NCBI GenBank assembly: GCA_963823215.1
Contig: CAWGKT010000007.1
Coordinates: 444,617 to 508,616, forward strand
Direction: 5' to 3'
From: CAIWHR01 sp963823215
GTDB taxonomy: Bacteria > Pseudomonadota > Gammaproteobacteria > Burkholderiales > Casimicrobiaceae
Length of the DNA: 64,000 nucleotides
A model generated the notes under the pieces. The model was not told where the DNA came from and searched no databases. It saw nothing but the letters and a program-made list of their open reading frames with translations. The translations under genes and the position numbers were made by a program. The first letter of the stretch is position 1, and each line of letters opens with the position of its first letter. This document shows positions 9,289 to 17,504 of this stretch, in pieces.

Positions 9289-9699
9289 GAGCCGATCGAC
9301 CGACTCGTCCTGGACACCTCCGCCTACTCGCACATGCGGATCGGCCACGCCCAGGTGCTCGACCTCGTCGCGGCAGCCGAGATCGTGCTGCTGCCGTTCG
9401 TCGTGATCGGCGAGCTCGAAGCAGCCTTCGAGCTAGGCAGCAGGGCCACGGAGAATCGCGTGACCTTGGCGGAGTTCCTTGCCGAGCCGTTCGTATCGGT
9501 GCTGGAGATGACCCGCGAGGTGGCGCATCGGTACGGGCAGAGATCTTCGCCAGGCTCCGGCGGGCCGGCACGCCGATCCCGGTGAACGACATCTGGATCG
9601 CCGCTGCCACCGTGGACTGCGGCGGCCGCTTGCTGACCTTCGACCGCGACTTCGAACAGGTCGAGTCCCTCCGCTGCACGGTCCTGTCGCCAGTCTGAG
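9289..9699 (+). CDS. PIN-domain toxin, VapC-like (one frame change)
   Basis: About 136 residues in frame with the antitoxin. LVLDTSAYSHMRIGHAQVLD carries the first PIN acidic residue, ELEAAFELGSR the conserved Glu, and after a frame change near 9540 the block PIPVNDIWIAAATVDCGG supplies the ND.WIAA motif, with LLTFDRDFEQV the last acidic site. This is a complete magnesium-dependent RNase active site of the VapC/FitB type, predicted to cleave tRNA or rRNA unless bound by the antitoxin. No separate start codon is evident at the join: GTT, GAG and CCG precede the first conserved strand. Confidence 0.75.
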
Positions 9700-9728
9700 G
9701 GGTCCGGCTGGCGGCCTCCTCGACTCGG

Positions 9729-9947
9729 CTACCTCGGCTGGAGGTTGACGCGCCCGGCCGGACGATGCGCCCGCAGGCTGAGCCGGAATGAAGGCAGCGT
9801 GGGCCAACGCAGACGGCGCCCTGGGCGCGCCTCACGCCCGTCCTGCCGCGCGGCCTTGGCCAGGCGCGCGAGACGCTGCTCAGCCGCCTCGCGCGCCAGC
9901 GCCTGCTGGTGCTGCCCGACGAGGTAGTCCATCCGATGCTGGCTCAT
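9729..9947 (-). CDS. Small basic hypothetical protein
   Basis: A 72-residue protein starting MSQHRMDYLVGQHQQALARE. AGGAGGGG sits six bases upstream of the ATG, so translation is well supported. The first half is a predicted amphipathic helix rich in Gln, Arg and Glu; the second is very basic (RRLRWPTLPSFRLSLRAHRP). No family recognised. A longer frame from 10028 is open, but the strong ribosome-binding site favours this start. Confidence 0.5.
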   Translation of the reverse strand: MSQHRMDYLVGQHQQALAREAAEQRLARLAKAARQDGREARPGRRLRWPTLPSFRLSLRAHRPAGRVNLQPR

Positions 9948-10202
9948 GTGGCCCCTCCTTGTCGGTCGATCATCCCCCGGCGAGGTGCGCGCAGCCATCG
10001 AGCCGCGGACATACATGCGATCGAACATCCGTCAGCCGGAGGGGCGCGCACGCGACCGATCGACCTGTCGCCTTGCCGACGGGGTGCGCGGGGATGGCTG
10101 GCTCGCCTCTTGGTGGATACCCGCGTGCCTCGGCAGCTCCGGTAGATTCCGGGCGATGGTCTTCGGCGGCTTCGTGGTCCAGGTCTTCCGAGCCGGGACC
10201 AG

Positions 10203-11103
10203 GTGAATCTCGCGGGGCCGTTCTTCGCCCTCCTCGCGGCGGGGGCGTGGGGTGCCACGGACTTCGTCGGCGGCGTCACCAGCCGCGCAGCAGGGGTGCT
10301 GGTCACGCTGCTGATGGTGCAGGTGTACGGGACGCTGCTGAGTCTGGCACTGCTGCCATTCGCGGGCGAGGCCATCCCGGAGCCGGCGGCGCTCGTCTGG
10401 GCGGCAGCGAGCGGAGCGTCCGGGCTGGTGGGGGTGGGATGCCTCTTCCTGGCGCTGTCGCGCGGAACCATGGGTCTCGTCGCGCCGCTGGCCGCGCTCG
10501 TGGCCGTGTCGGTGCCCGCGGTCGTGGGAGTGGTGAGCGGCGACCGGATCGGCCTCCTGCTCGCAGCCGGGCTCGTCGTCGCGACCGTCGCGATCGTCGT
10601 CATCTCGCTGCCTGATCGGCGTCTCGGGACACCCGCGCTGGCGACCTTCCACGGGTCGCGGGCACGGGAGTGGCTGCTGATCCTGGTGTCCGGCCTGGAG
10701 ATCCGCCGGCTTCTTCCTCGCTGTCGACCACGCGCACGACGCAGGCGCGGGGACTGTCTGGACGCTTGTCAGCGTCCGGATCACCAGCCTCGCGGTGGTC
10801 TCCGGCGCGATCGCTTTCGTCTCTGTGCGCCGGCGGCGATCCATGCGGCGGGTGCCACGGATCGCCGTGTCACTGGGCCTTCTTACCGCGCTGGGTGATA
10901 CCGGCGGATCGTTCTGCTACATCGTCGCGAACGCGCTCGGCACGCTGTCGTCGACCGTCGTGCTGGCCTCGCTGGCCCCGGTGGGCACTGTCCTCCTCGC
11001 CCGCGCGATGCTGCACGAGCGACTGTCGCCGCTGCGCCTCGTCGGCGTCGGCCTGGCGGTGACAGGGGCGGCGCTGATCAGCCTGGGTGCGCTGAGCGCC
11101 TGA
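10203..11103 (+). CDS. EamA/DMT-family transporter (one frame change)
   Basis: About 300 residues with roughly ten hydrophobic helices, the EamA size. Reading starts at GTG (MNLAGPFFALLAAGAWGATD) and shows the two-fold repeat: the first EamA half ends near VVISLPDRR, the second starts after the frame change near 10,695 (SAGFFLAVDHAHDAGAGTVW) and ends LAVTGAALISLGALSA. The conserved GWGATDF-like opening and the HERLSPLRLVGVGLAVTG signature near the end are typical. Likely an inner-membrane exporter or importer of small metabolites; substrate not predictable. Confidence 0.8.
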
Positions 11104-11261
11104 CCCCGGGCGACGACCACACGAGGACCGCGCGAAGCGACGTACTCATCCCTCGACGCCCGCCAGGCGGGCCCGGCAACGAGGCTCACGTCAGCCGGGA
11201 GCTGGAACGACGTCAGTTCTCGCTCCTCAGTCGTCGGTGAGCCGACCATTCTGGTAGTCTT

Positions 11262-11277
11262 GACAAGAAAGATTGTC
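11262..11277. promoter_or_regulatory. Palindromic operator, ArsR-type
   Basis: GACAA-gaaaga-TTGTC is a perfect 5-bp inverted repeat with a 6-base spacer, lying 19 bases before the ATG of the ArsR-SRPBCC gene and overlapping a TTGACA hexamer. ArsR-family dimers bind such spaced palindromes at their own promoters, so autoregulation is the likely role. Confidence 0.5.
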
Positions 11278-11295
11278 GGTGAGAGGATGCGCGCC

Positions 11296-12668
11296 ATGCT
11301 CGACATCGCAGTCATCGAGGACCCCGCCGCCGCCGAGGCTTCCCTGGACCCGGTTCGCGCGCTCCTTCTGGCTGAGCTGACGCAGCCGAGCTCGGCGACG
11401 ATGCTGGCGGGCAGGGTCGGTCTGCCCCGGCAGAAGGTGAACTACCACCTGAGGGCGCTCGAGCGCCATGGGCTGGTGGAACTGGTCGAGGAGCGCCGCA
11501 AGGGCAACGTGACCGAGCGGGTGATGCGGGCGACGGCGGCGTCGTACGTCATCTCGCCGACCGCCCTGGCCTCGGTCCAGCCCGACCCCGCGCGCTCCCC
11601 GGACCGCCTGTCCGCCTACTGGCTGCTGGCGGTCGCGGCTCGGCTCGTACGGGACGTGGGGGCGCTCATCGTGGGCGCTGCCAGGGCCCGCCGGCGGGTC
11701 GCCACGTTCGCCATGGACGGCGAGGTGAGGTTCGCGACCCCGGCGGATCGGGCCGCCTTCGCGGAGGAGCTGGCAAGCACCGTCGCCACGCTCCTCGCCC
11801 GGTACCACGACACGACCGCGGTCGGCGGGCGAGACCACCGCGTGATCGTGGCCATCCACCCGAGCGTCAAGGCTGACATGGTCGAGAGCGAAGAGGAAGG
11901 GATCCTGACGATGGCGAATCCATTCGAGGTGCGCAAGCAGATCGAGGTCCAGGCGAGCCCGGATGTGATCTGGGATGCGATCACCACTGGCGAGGGCATG
12001 GACGGCTGGTTCGTCGGAACCGGGAACGAGGTCGAGCGACGACTGGGCGGGACGGTGCGGCTGGCCTTCGGTGGCGAGATCGGGGTCTCCACCGTGACCA
12101 CCTGGGAGCCGCCCCGCCACTTCGCCCACCGGGGCGAGGTGGCGCCGGATGGCTCGTTGCACGCCATGGAGTACGTCATCGAGGCGCCGGGACGGCGGCC
12201 GCACCGTCGTCCGCCTGGTGCATAGCGGGTTCCTGGGTGACGACTGGGAGGCAGAATATGAAGCCCTCAACGAGGGCGACTTCATGTATCTCCACCTCAT
12301 GGCGCAATATCTCGCCCATTTTCGTGGCCGACGAGCGGCGGTGGTCGCCGCCTACCAGCCGGTGACGGGCGACGGGCAGGCGGCGGTCGACGCCCTCAGG
12401 GCCGCCCTTGGCGTGACTGCCGAGACTGCCGAGGGCGACCCCCTGCGCCTCACGGTCGATGGGGTGGCGCCCATCGAAGGCGTCGTGGACTTCGTCTCGC
12501 CGCGCATCGTGGGCATCAGGACCGACGACGCTCTGTATCGCTTCCTGTATGCGCCGATGGGGGTGGTGTACGCGGGCCACCACATCTACCGGGATGACCT
12601 CGACAAGGGGCGGCCCAGAGGCGTGGCAGGCGTGGCTCGCCGCCCGCTTCGCGGAGAAGGCGGCATGA
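11296..12668 (+). CDS. ArsR-type HTH joined to SRPBCC domains (frame changes)
   Basis: Starts MLDIAVIEDPAAAEASLDPV after a GAGAGG site. Residues 15-90 form a winged helix (LAGRVGLPRQKVNYHLRALE is the recognition region). After about 205 residues the same frame runs without a stop into MANPFEVRKQIEVQASPDVI, the start of an SRPBCC protein that is normally a separate gene. GAGGAAGG precedes that internal ATG at 11,911, so it may be a second start. The SRPBCC part continues through a frame change near 12,190 (TVVRLVHSGFLGDDWEAEYE) and one near 12,605 (EAWQAWLAARFAEKAA), ending at 12,668. Residues after VDALRAALG resemble a second SRPBCC-linked domain (VEGDPLRLTVDG, GIRTDDALYRF). A true fusion and a lost stop are both possible. 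Confidence 0.7.
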
Positions 12669-12671
12669 CAC

Positions 12672-13448
12672 TTGGAGCACGTGACCTCGAAGGACGGTAC
12701 CCCGATCGCGTTCGACCGGCTGGGCGAAGGGCCGCCCGTCATCCTCGTGTGCGGCGGTTCCGTCGACCGCACGTCGAACGCCGGCGTCGCGGCGCTCCTG
12801 GCCAGTGCCTTCACCGTCTTCAACTACGACCGTCGGGGTCGTGGCGACAGCGGTGACACGCCGCCCTACGCCGTCGGGCGCGAGGTCGAGGACATCGCCG
12901 CCGTCATCGTGGCCGCCGGCGGGTCGGCCTGCCTGTACGGCGCCTCGTCCGGTGCGGCCCTCGCGCTGGAGGCAGCCGCAAGCGGGCTGGCAATCACGAA
13001 ACTGGCCCTCTGGGAGCCGCCATACATCCTCGACCCGACGGCCAGGCCGCCCGTCGACCAGGTGGAGCAGTACGACCGGATGATCGCGGAGGGCCGCCGA
13101 GCCGATGCGGCCGAATACTTCATGTCCCAGGTGGTGAGGCTGCCGCCCGAATTCGTCGCCTACGCCAGGTCGCAGCCATTCTGGGCTGGGCAGGTGGCGC
13201 TCGCGCACACCCTGGCATACGACGCCACCATCATGGGCGACTACTCGCTGCCGACCGATCGGGCGGCGAGGGTGACCGCACCCACCCTGGTGATGGCAGG
13301 CGGGGCCAGCTTCCCGTTCATGCTGGAGACGGCGACGGCGCTCGCGGCTGCGCTGCCGGACGGTCGAATGCAGACGCTGCCCGACCAGCAGCACAACGTG
13401 GCGCCCGATGTCATCACCCCGGTGGTGGCGGAGTTCTTCGGCAACTGA
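12672..13448 (+). CDS. Alpha/beta-fold hydrolase
   Basis: An intact 258-residue protein from a TTG at 12,672, four bases after the SRPBCC stop; a GTG nine bases on (MTSKDGTPIAFDRLG) is an equally likely start. PPVILVCGGSVD holds the oxyanion region, DRRGRGDSGD the typical loop, LYGASSGAALALEAA the nucleophile elbow (GxSxG), APTLVMAGG precedes the acid, and the His is in LPDQQHNVAPDVI. Tight spacing suggests co-transcription with the upstream regulator. Substrate unknown; such small hydrolases act on esters or C-C bonds. Confidence 0.85.
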   Translation: MEHVTSKDGTPIAFDRLGEGPPVILVCGGSVDRTSNAGVAALLASAFTVFNYDRRGRGDSGDTPPYAVGREVEDIAAVIVAAGGSACLYGASSGAALALEAAASGLAITKLALWEPPYILDPTARPPVDQVEQYDRMIAEGRRADAAEYFMSQVVRLPPEFVAYARSQPFWAGQVALAHTLAYDATIMGDYSLPTDRAARVTAPTLVMAGGASFPFMLETATALAAALPDGRMQTLPDQQHNVAPDVITPVVAEFFGN

Positions 13449-13488
13449 CGGCCAGCGAGCCACCATCACCGACTCGAGGACACCGCCC

Positions 13489-13938
13489 ATGCGCTTCCGC
13501 ACGACCATTCTCCAGAGCGACAAGACCGCCACCGGGATCCAGGTCCCCGATGAGGTCGTGGAGGCGCTCGGGGCCGGCAAGAGACCACCCGTCCACGTCA
13601 CCATCCGAGGCTATACCTACCGCAGCACCGTGGCCGTCATGGGCGGCGTGTTCATGCTCGGCGTGAGCGCGGCGAACCGTGCCGGCGCCGGCGTGGCCGG
13701 GGGCGACGAGGTGGACGTCGACATCGAGCTCGACACGGCGCCCCGCGAGGTCACGGTCCCGGCCGACCTCGCCGCAGCGCTCGACGCCGAGCCGACCGCG
13801 CGACGGACGTTCGACGCCCTGTCCTACAGCAACAAGTCGTGGCACGTGCTACAGATCGACGGCGCCAGGACGCCCGAGACGCGCCAGCGGCGCGTCTCCA
13901 GATCGGTCGAAGCCCTCAAGGAGGGCCGCCCCCGCTGA
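13489..13938 (+). CDS. DUF1905 / YdeI-like protein
   Basis: A 149-residue protein read from the ATG at 13,489 (MRFRTTILQSDKTATGIQVP). The first 95 residues form the DUF1905 beta barrel, with VPDEVVEALGAGKRPPVHVT and GGVFMLGVSAANRAGAGV. The C-terminal helices (LAAALDAEPTARRTFDALSY, EALKEGRPR) match the OmpD-associated/YdeI bacteriocin-protection domain. The frame is open upstream but lacks a site. Role in cells is unclear for the family. Confidence 0.85.
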   Translation: MRFRTTILQSDKTATGIQVPDEVVEALGAGKRPPVHVTIRGYTYRSTVAVMGGVFMLGVSAANRAGAGVAGGDEVDVDIELDTAPREVTVPADLAAALDAEPTARRTFDALSYSNKSWHVLQIDGARTPETRQRRVSRSVEALKEGRPR

Positions 13939-14000
13939 GCGACCGCCCATAACGCGGGGCTGCGTCCGCCCTGCTCGTCCAGCCGTCGTAGGATCGGCCG

Positions 14001-14559
14001 ATGGATATCGATCGCGAGGTCAACGAGCAGCAGCCAGATCTGGTGGTGCTGTCGGGTGAGACGGTCGTGCTTCGGCCGGTCTCGCGCGAGCACGTCCCTG
14101 AACTGGTTCGGATACGCTGCACGGACGAGGTCTGGCGCCGATGGGGAGACGTCGACGCCGACCTGGCGGCCGACTGGCCCTTCGACGACCCGGAGACGAC
14201 CTGCTTCGTGGTCGCGCTCAAGGACCGCGTCGTGGGGATCGATCCAGCACTGGGAGGAGAACACGCCGCAGTACCGCCACGCGGCGATCGACATCTTCCT
14301 CGACCCCGTCGTCCACGGCCGCGGTCTCGGCCGCGACGCCGTTAGGACCCTGTGCCGCCATCTCATCACCGATCGCGGCCACCACCGGCTCGTCATCGAC
14401 CCCGCCGCCGACAACGAGGCGGCCATCCGCTGCTACGCCTCGGTGGGCTTCCGGGTGGTTGGCACGATGCGCGACTACGAGCGTGACGCGGACGGTGGAG
14501 GCTGGCACGACGGCCTGCTGATGGAACTCCTCGCCCGTGACCTCGACGCAGGCGGGTGA
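14001..14559 (+). CDS. GNAT acetyltransferase, AAC(6')-like (one frame change)
   Basis: About 185 residues. SGETVVLRPVSREHVPELVR is the N-terminal GNAT strand-helix and CFVVALKDRVVGI the first core strand. After a frame change near 14,240 the sequence continues QHWEENTPQYRHAAIDIFLD, then VHGRGLGRDAVRTLCRHLI, the acetyl-CoA pyrophosphate loop (Q/RxxGxG/A type), and NEAAIRCYASVGFRVVG. This order and the Asp-rich tail resemble aminoglycoside 6'-N-acetyltransferases and their many housekeeping relatives. Resistance activity cannot be claimed from sequence alone. Confidence 0.8.
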
Positions 14560-14974
14560 GGTCCTTGCATATGGCGTCCGCCATCCGGCAATTCGTTCCG
14601 CACGAGCCGATGGCCGTGCCGGTCGGCCGCCGCGGCAGCGCTCCCACACATCGCTCGGCCGGGGATCGCTGCTCATCGGGTGGGCCGATGCCCGGCACGC
14701 GAGGGGAGCGACGTCGCGGCGGCGCGCCGCCTTCGCGGACCATGCCCCGAACGGGATCGTGCCCTTGCCGCGGCGCAGCGCCCTCGCCGAGCATGACCCG
14801 AACGGGAAGGGACCCATTCCCGGGCGCGCCACGGCTCGCGAGCGAGGCCGCGGCTCGCGAACGAGGCCCGCCTGAGGCCCCGAACCAGCCCGAACCGGGC
14901 CTTCGTTGACGCCCGCTCGACGCGGGCCTACGATCCGCTGCAACAATTCGGATGCCACGTCTGGGAGGTCATCG
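14560..14974. other. Intergenic region with dispersed CCCGAACGGG motif
   Basis: About 415 bases without a gene I can support; open frames here have no family match and no ribosome-binding sites. Two copies of a motif (CATGCCCCGAACGGGAT near 14,744 and CATGACCCGAACGGGAA near 14,791) occur, and an inverted copy lies near 2,826. The second is followed by GGGA...TCCC complementarity. The right end carries the ribosome-binding site of the Kelch-like gene. Confidence 0.4.
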
Positions 14975-16144
14975 ATGCAACGCAGGTCGCTCGCAGCCTT
15001 GGTCGCGCTGGTCGTCATGGTGGTCGGGTGCCAGACGGCGACGATCCTCTCCGATGGCCGCGTCCTTCTCATGGCGGGCCCTGTGGCCAAGATCTTCGAC
15101 CCCGCGACACGGACGCTGACCGCCATCGCGATGCCGGCGACGCCTCGTTTCCTCGACACCGTCACGCTCCTGAGCGACGGCCGCGTCCTGATGGCGGGTG
15201 GCGCCGGCATGGCAGGCACCGGCAGCACGGGCAGCCCCGCTCCCCTGAGCCTCGGTGGCCTCACGAACCCCCAGGGCGGCACGGCCCTGGCCTCTGCCGA
15301 GCTGTTCGACCCCAGGACCGGGACCTGGACGCCGACGGGCGACATGGCCGCGGGCCGCAGCGCCCACAGCGCCACGCTCCTGAACGACGGCCACGTGCTC
15401 GTCGCGGGCGGCGGCGAGGTCTCGATGGGCAGCAGCAACGAGAACACCCCGCCGCCACTGGCGTCCGCCGAGCTGTATGACCCGGGGACCGGAACGTTCT
15501 CGTCGACCGGCACGCTCTCGAGCGGGCGTGCCCTTCAGACCGCCACGCTGCTCAAGGATGGCCACGTGCTCATCGCCGGCGGTTCGGATACCGACGTCCT
15601 GGCCACGGCCGAGGTCTACGACCCAGACGCGAAGGCATTCACGGTCACCGGCAGCATGACCAGCCCCCGCGCGTTGCACACGGCGACGCTCCTGAAAGAC
15701 GGCCACGTCCTGGTCATCGGGGGCATCGCCAAGGGTCAGAGCAGCGGCTCCGGGACCGATCCGAGCGCATTGCTGGCCTCCGCCGACCTGTTCGATCCCG
15801 GCAGCGGCACGTTCACCGCCACCGCCCCGATGGCGGCGGGCCGGCTGCTCGCCACGGCCACGCTGCTCAACGACGGCAAGGTCCTGGTCGTCGGGGGCAT
15901 CGACGCGACCGGCCAGCCCAGCTCCACTGCGGAACTCTACGACCCTGGCAGCGGGACGTGGACGGCCACGATCGGCAACCCGGTCAAGCCCCGCGCCGGG
16001 CACACCGCGAGCATCCTGCCGAACGGCAGCGTCCTGCTCATCGGCGGGGACACCGCCCTCGGTCAGGCCGGGTCGAGCGACCCCCTCGCCAATGCCGAGA
16101 TCTATGACCCCGCCACGGGCACGTTCACGGCGCTGACGATCTGA
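14975..16144 (+). CDS. Kelch-repeat beta-propeller lipoprotein
   Basis: A 389-residue intact protein from an ATG with GGGAGGT five bases upstream. Residues 1-20 form a lipoprotein signal peptide ending in VVGC, so it is probably anchored outside the membrane. The rest is about six repeats of the pattern TATLLxDGHVLVAGG...SAELYDPGTGTFxxTGxM, that is, Kelch/galactose-oxidase-like blades of about 50 residues, giving a six- or seven-blade propeller. Such proteins bind glycans or other proteins; no catalytic residues are evident. Confidence 0.85.
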   Translation: MQRRSLAALVALVVMVVGCQTATILSDGRVLLMAGPVAKIFDPATRTLTAIAMPATPRFLDTVTLLSDGRVLMAGGAGMAGTGSTGSPAPLSLGGLTNPQGGTALASAELFDPRTGTWTPTGDMAAGRSAHSATLLNDGHVLVAGGGEVSMGSSNENTPPPLASAELYDPGTGTFSSTGTLSSGRALQTATLLKDGHVLIAGGSDTDVLATAEVYDPDAKAFTVTGSMTSPRALHTATLLKDGHVLVIGGIAKGQSSGSGTDPSALLASADLFDPGSGTFTATAPMAAGRLLATATLLNDGKVLVVGGIDATGQPSSTAELYDPGSGTWTATIGNPVKPRAGHTASILPNGSVLLIGGDTALGQAGSSDPLANAEIYDPATGTFTALTI

Positions 16145-16157
16145 CCGCGCGGACGCC

Positions 16158-16668
16158 GTGGCGCAGCCGCTTGTCGACCAGCTCCGGTTCACTCGCTCGG
16201 AGTGGCTGCGCGCGCTGCGCGGCGTCCCGGAAACTGACGGGCTGCGCCGGTTCGGGCCCATGAACTCGATGGGCTGGATCGTGGGCCACCTCGCCTGGCA
16301 CGAGCAGCTCTACTGGCTCACCCGACTCCACGGGGAGACGCCGCACCCCGAGCTCAACACCATCGTGGCCAGCGGCGGCCCGGCCACCACGCCGCCGCTC
16401 TCCGAGATGCTGGCTGCCTGGCGGTCGATCACGGCCGCCACGAACCCGCACCTCGACGACCTGAAGCCGCCGGCGCTGCTGGAGCAACTGCGTGGCAGCC
16501 CGAGCCCCAGGACCGTGGGCACCTGCCTGCGCCGGGTGACCTACCACTACTGGTTCCACATCGGTGAGATCGCTGGCCATCCGCCAGATGCTCGACCACC
16601 CCAGGCGGCCCGAGTTCGTGGGCGACATCGACGGCAAGGCCCCCTACCGCCCCGAGAGCGAACCCTAG
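16158..16668 (+). CDS. DinB-family protein (one frame change)
   Basis: About 170 residues from GTG (MAQPLVDQLRFTRSEWLRAL). MNSMGWIVGHLAWHEQLYWL carries the first metal His of the four-helix DinB fold and RVTYHYWFHIGEI the second region with two further His. The frame changes near 16,572; the correct continuation reads AIRQMLDHPRRPEFVGDIDG and stops at 16,668. The long frame that seems to fuse this to the next gene is an artefact of that indel. DinB-like enzymes are metal-dependent thiol transferases or of unknown role. Confidence 0.8.
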
Positions 16669-16832
16669 GGCGGCCTGCTTCGGGGCGACGTGCCTCGCGA
16701 CGCATCAGGGATGGGTCGCGCGCAGACGCATCGCCGCGGACACGGCAACATACCCCGGTGCGGGCGGCCGGTGGACGGTCGCCGCAGACGCGCCACCGTC
16801 CCAGGGCCGCGCATCACCAGCAGGGAGACCGA

Positions 16833-17489
16833 GTGCCGAAGCGGCCTGCGCCCCGAGGGCTGCGCGACGACCCGCGCCTGGTCGAGCGACGTGGCGACCT
16901 CCGCGGGCTGTCCGCCCTGGCCTTCCTGGTCCTGCTCCTGGCCGGCTTCGCGATCGTTGCGTTCCTGCTGCTGGTGGTGGTCCGTCCGGGCCCCGCCGCG
17001 GCGACCCCGTCGCCCTCGCCCAGCCCGACCGCCACGCCCCGCCCCACGGCGCGGCCGACCCCCACCACGGCACCCACCGACATCGTGCCGAGCGGTCCGA
17101 TCGAGGTGGACCTGGCTGAGCCCGCGGCCCTCGTCCAGGGTGGCCGGCAGGTCGGGACCGTGACAGTCTCGTCGGCGGAGTTCGTGCCTACGCTCGACGG
17201 CCGCGCGCCGCCGGGCGGCACCCGCTGGCTGGTGGTGACCGTGGAGTACGACGCCACGGCCGCCCTCGACTACTCGGCATCGGATTGGTTCGCACTGGAC
17301 AAGAACGGCAAGCGCTATCCCTGGCATGGTGCCAACGATCCGGCGCCGGCCCTGGGCACGGGCACGCTGGCGGCCGGCAAGACTCGCACGGGGACCGTCA
17401 CGCTCGAGGCGCCAGCCAAGCTCAAGGTGCGCCAGCTCGTGCTCACCGATGGCGCGGGCAGCGACCTCGTCATCGTCACCATCGCCTAG
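16833..17489 (+). CDS. Membrane-anchored DUF4352-like protein
   Basis: A 218-residue protein from a GTG preceded by GGGAG. After a short basic cytosolic tail (MPKRPAPRGLRDDPRL) comes one membrane helix (ALAFLVLLLAGFAIVAFLLL), a Pro/Ser/Thr-rich linker of about 35 residues (TPSPSPSPTATPRPTARPTP) and an immunoglobulin-like domain with GTRWLVVTVEYDATAALDYS, DWFALDKNGKRY and a closing VRQLVLTDGAGSDLVIV, the DUF4352 layout. The domain faces outside. It is 15 bases before the S9 peptidase, so the two are probably co-transcribed. Confidence 0.75.
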   Translation: MPKRPAPRGLRDDPRLVERRGDLRGLSALAFLVLLLAGFAIVAFLLLVVVRPGPAAATPSPSPSPTATPRPTARPTPTTAPTDIVPSGPIEVDLAEPAALVQGGRQVGTVTVSSAEFVPTLDGRAPPGGTRWLVVTVEYDATAALDYSASDWFALDKNGKRYPWHGANDPAPALGTGTLAAGKTRTGTVTLEAPAKLKVRQLVLTDGAGSDLVIVTIA

Positions 17490-17504
17490 ACACAGGAGCT
17501 TCGC

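Noticed and set aside
11227..12300. A long minus-strand gene opposite the ArsR-SRPBCC gene
   Set aside because: The plus-strand frame has clear domains and an operator; the minus frame shows only Arg/Pro/His-rich shadow sequence.
14001..14559. Acquired aminoglycoside resistance gene
   Set aside because: Similarity is to the broad GNAT/AAC(6')-like group; there is no mobile element or resistance neighbour, so no resistance claim is made.
16158..17489. DinB-DUF4352 fusion protein
   Set aside because: A single indel near 16,572 removes the DinB stop; the DinB tail and its stop at 16,668 are clear in the neighbouring frame, and the second gene has its own ribosome-binding site.
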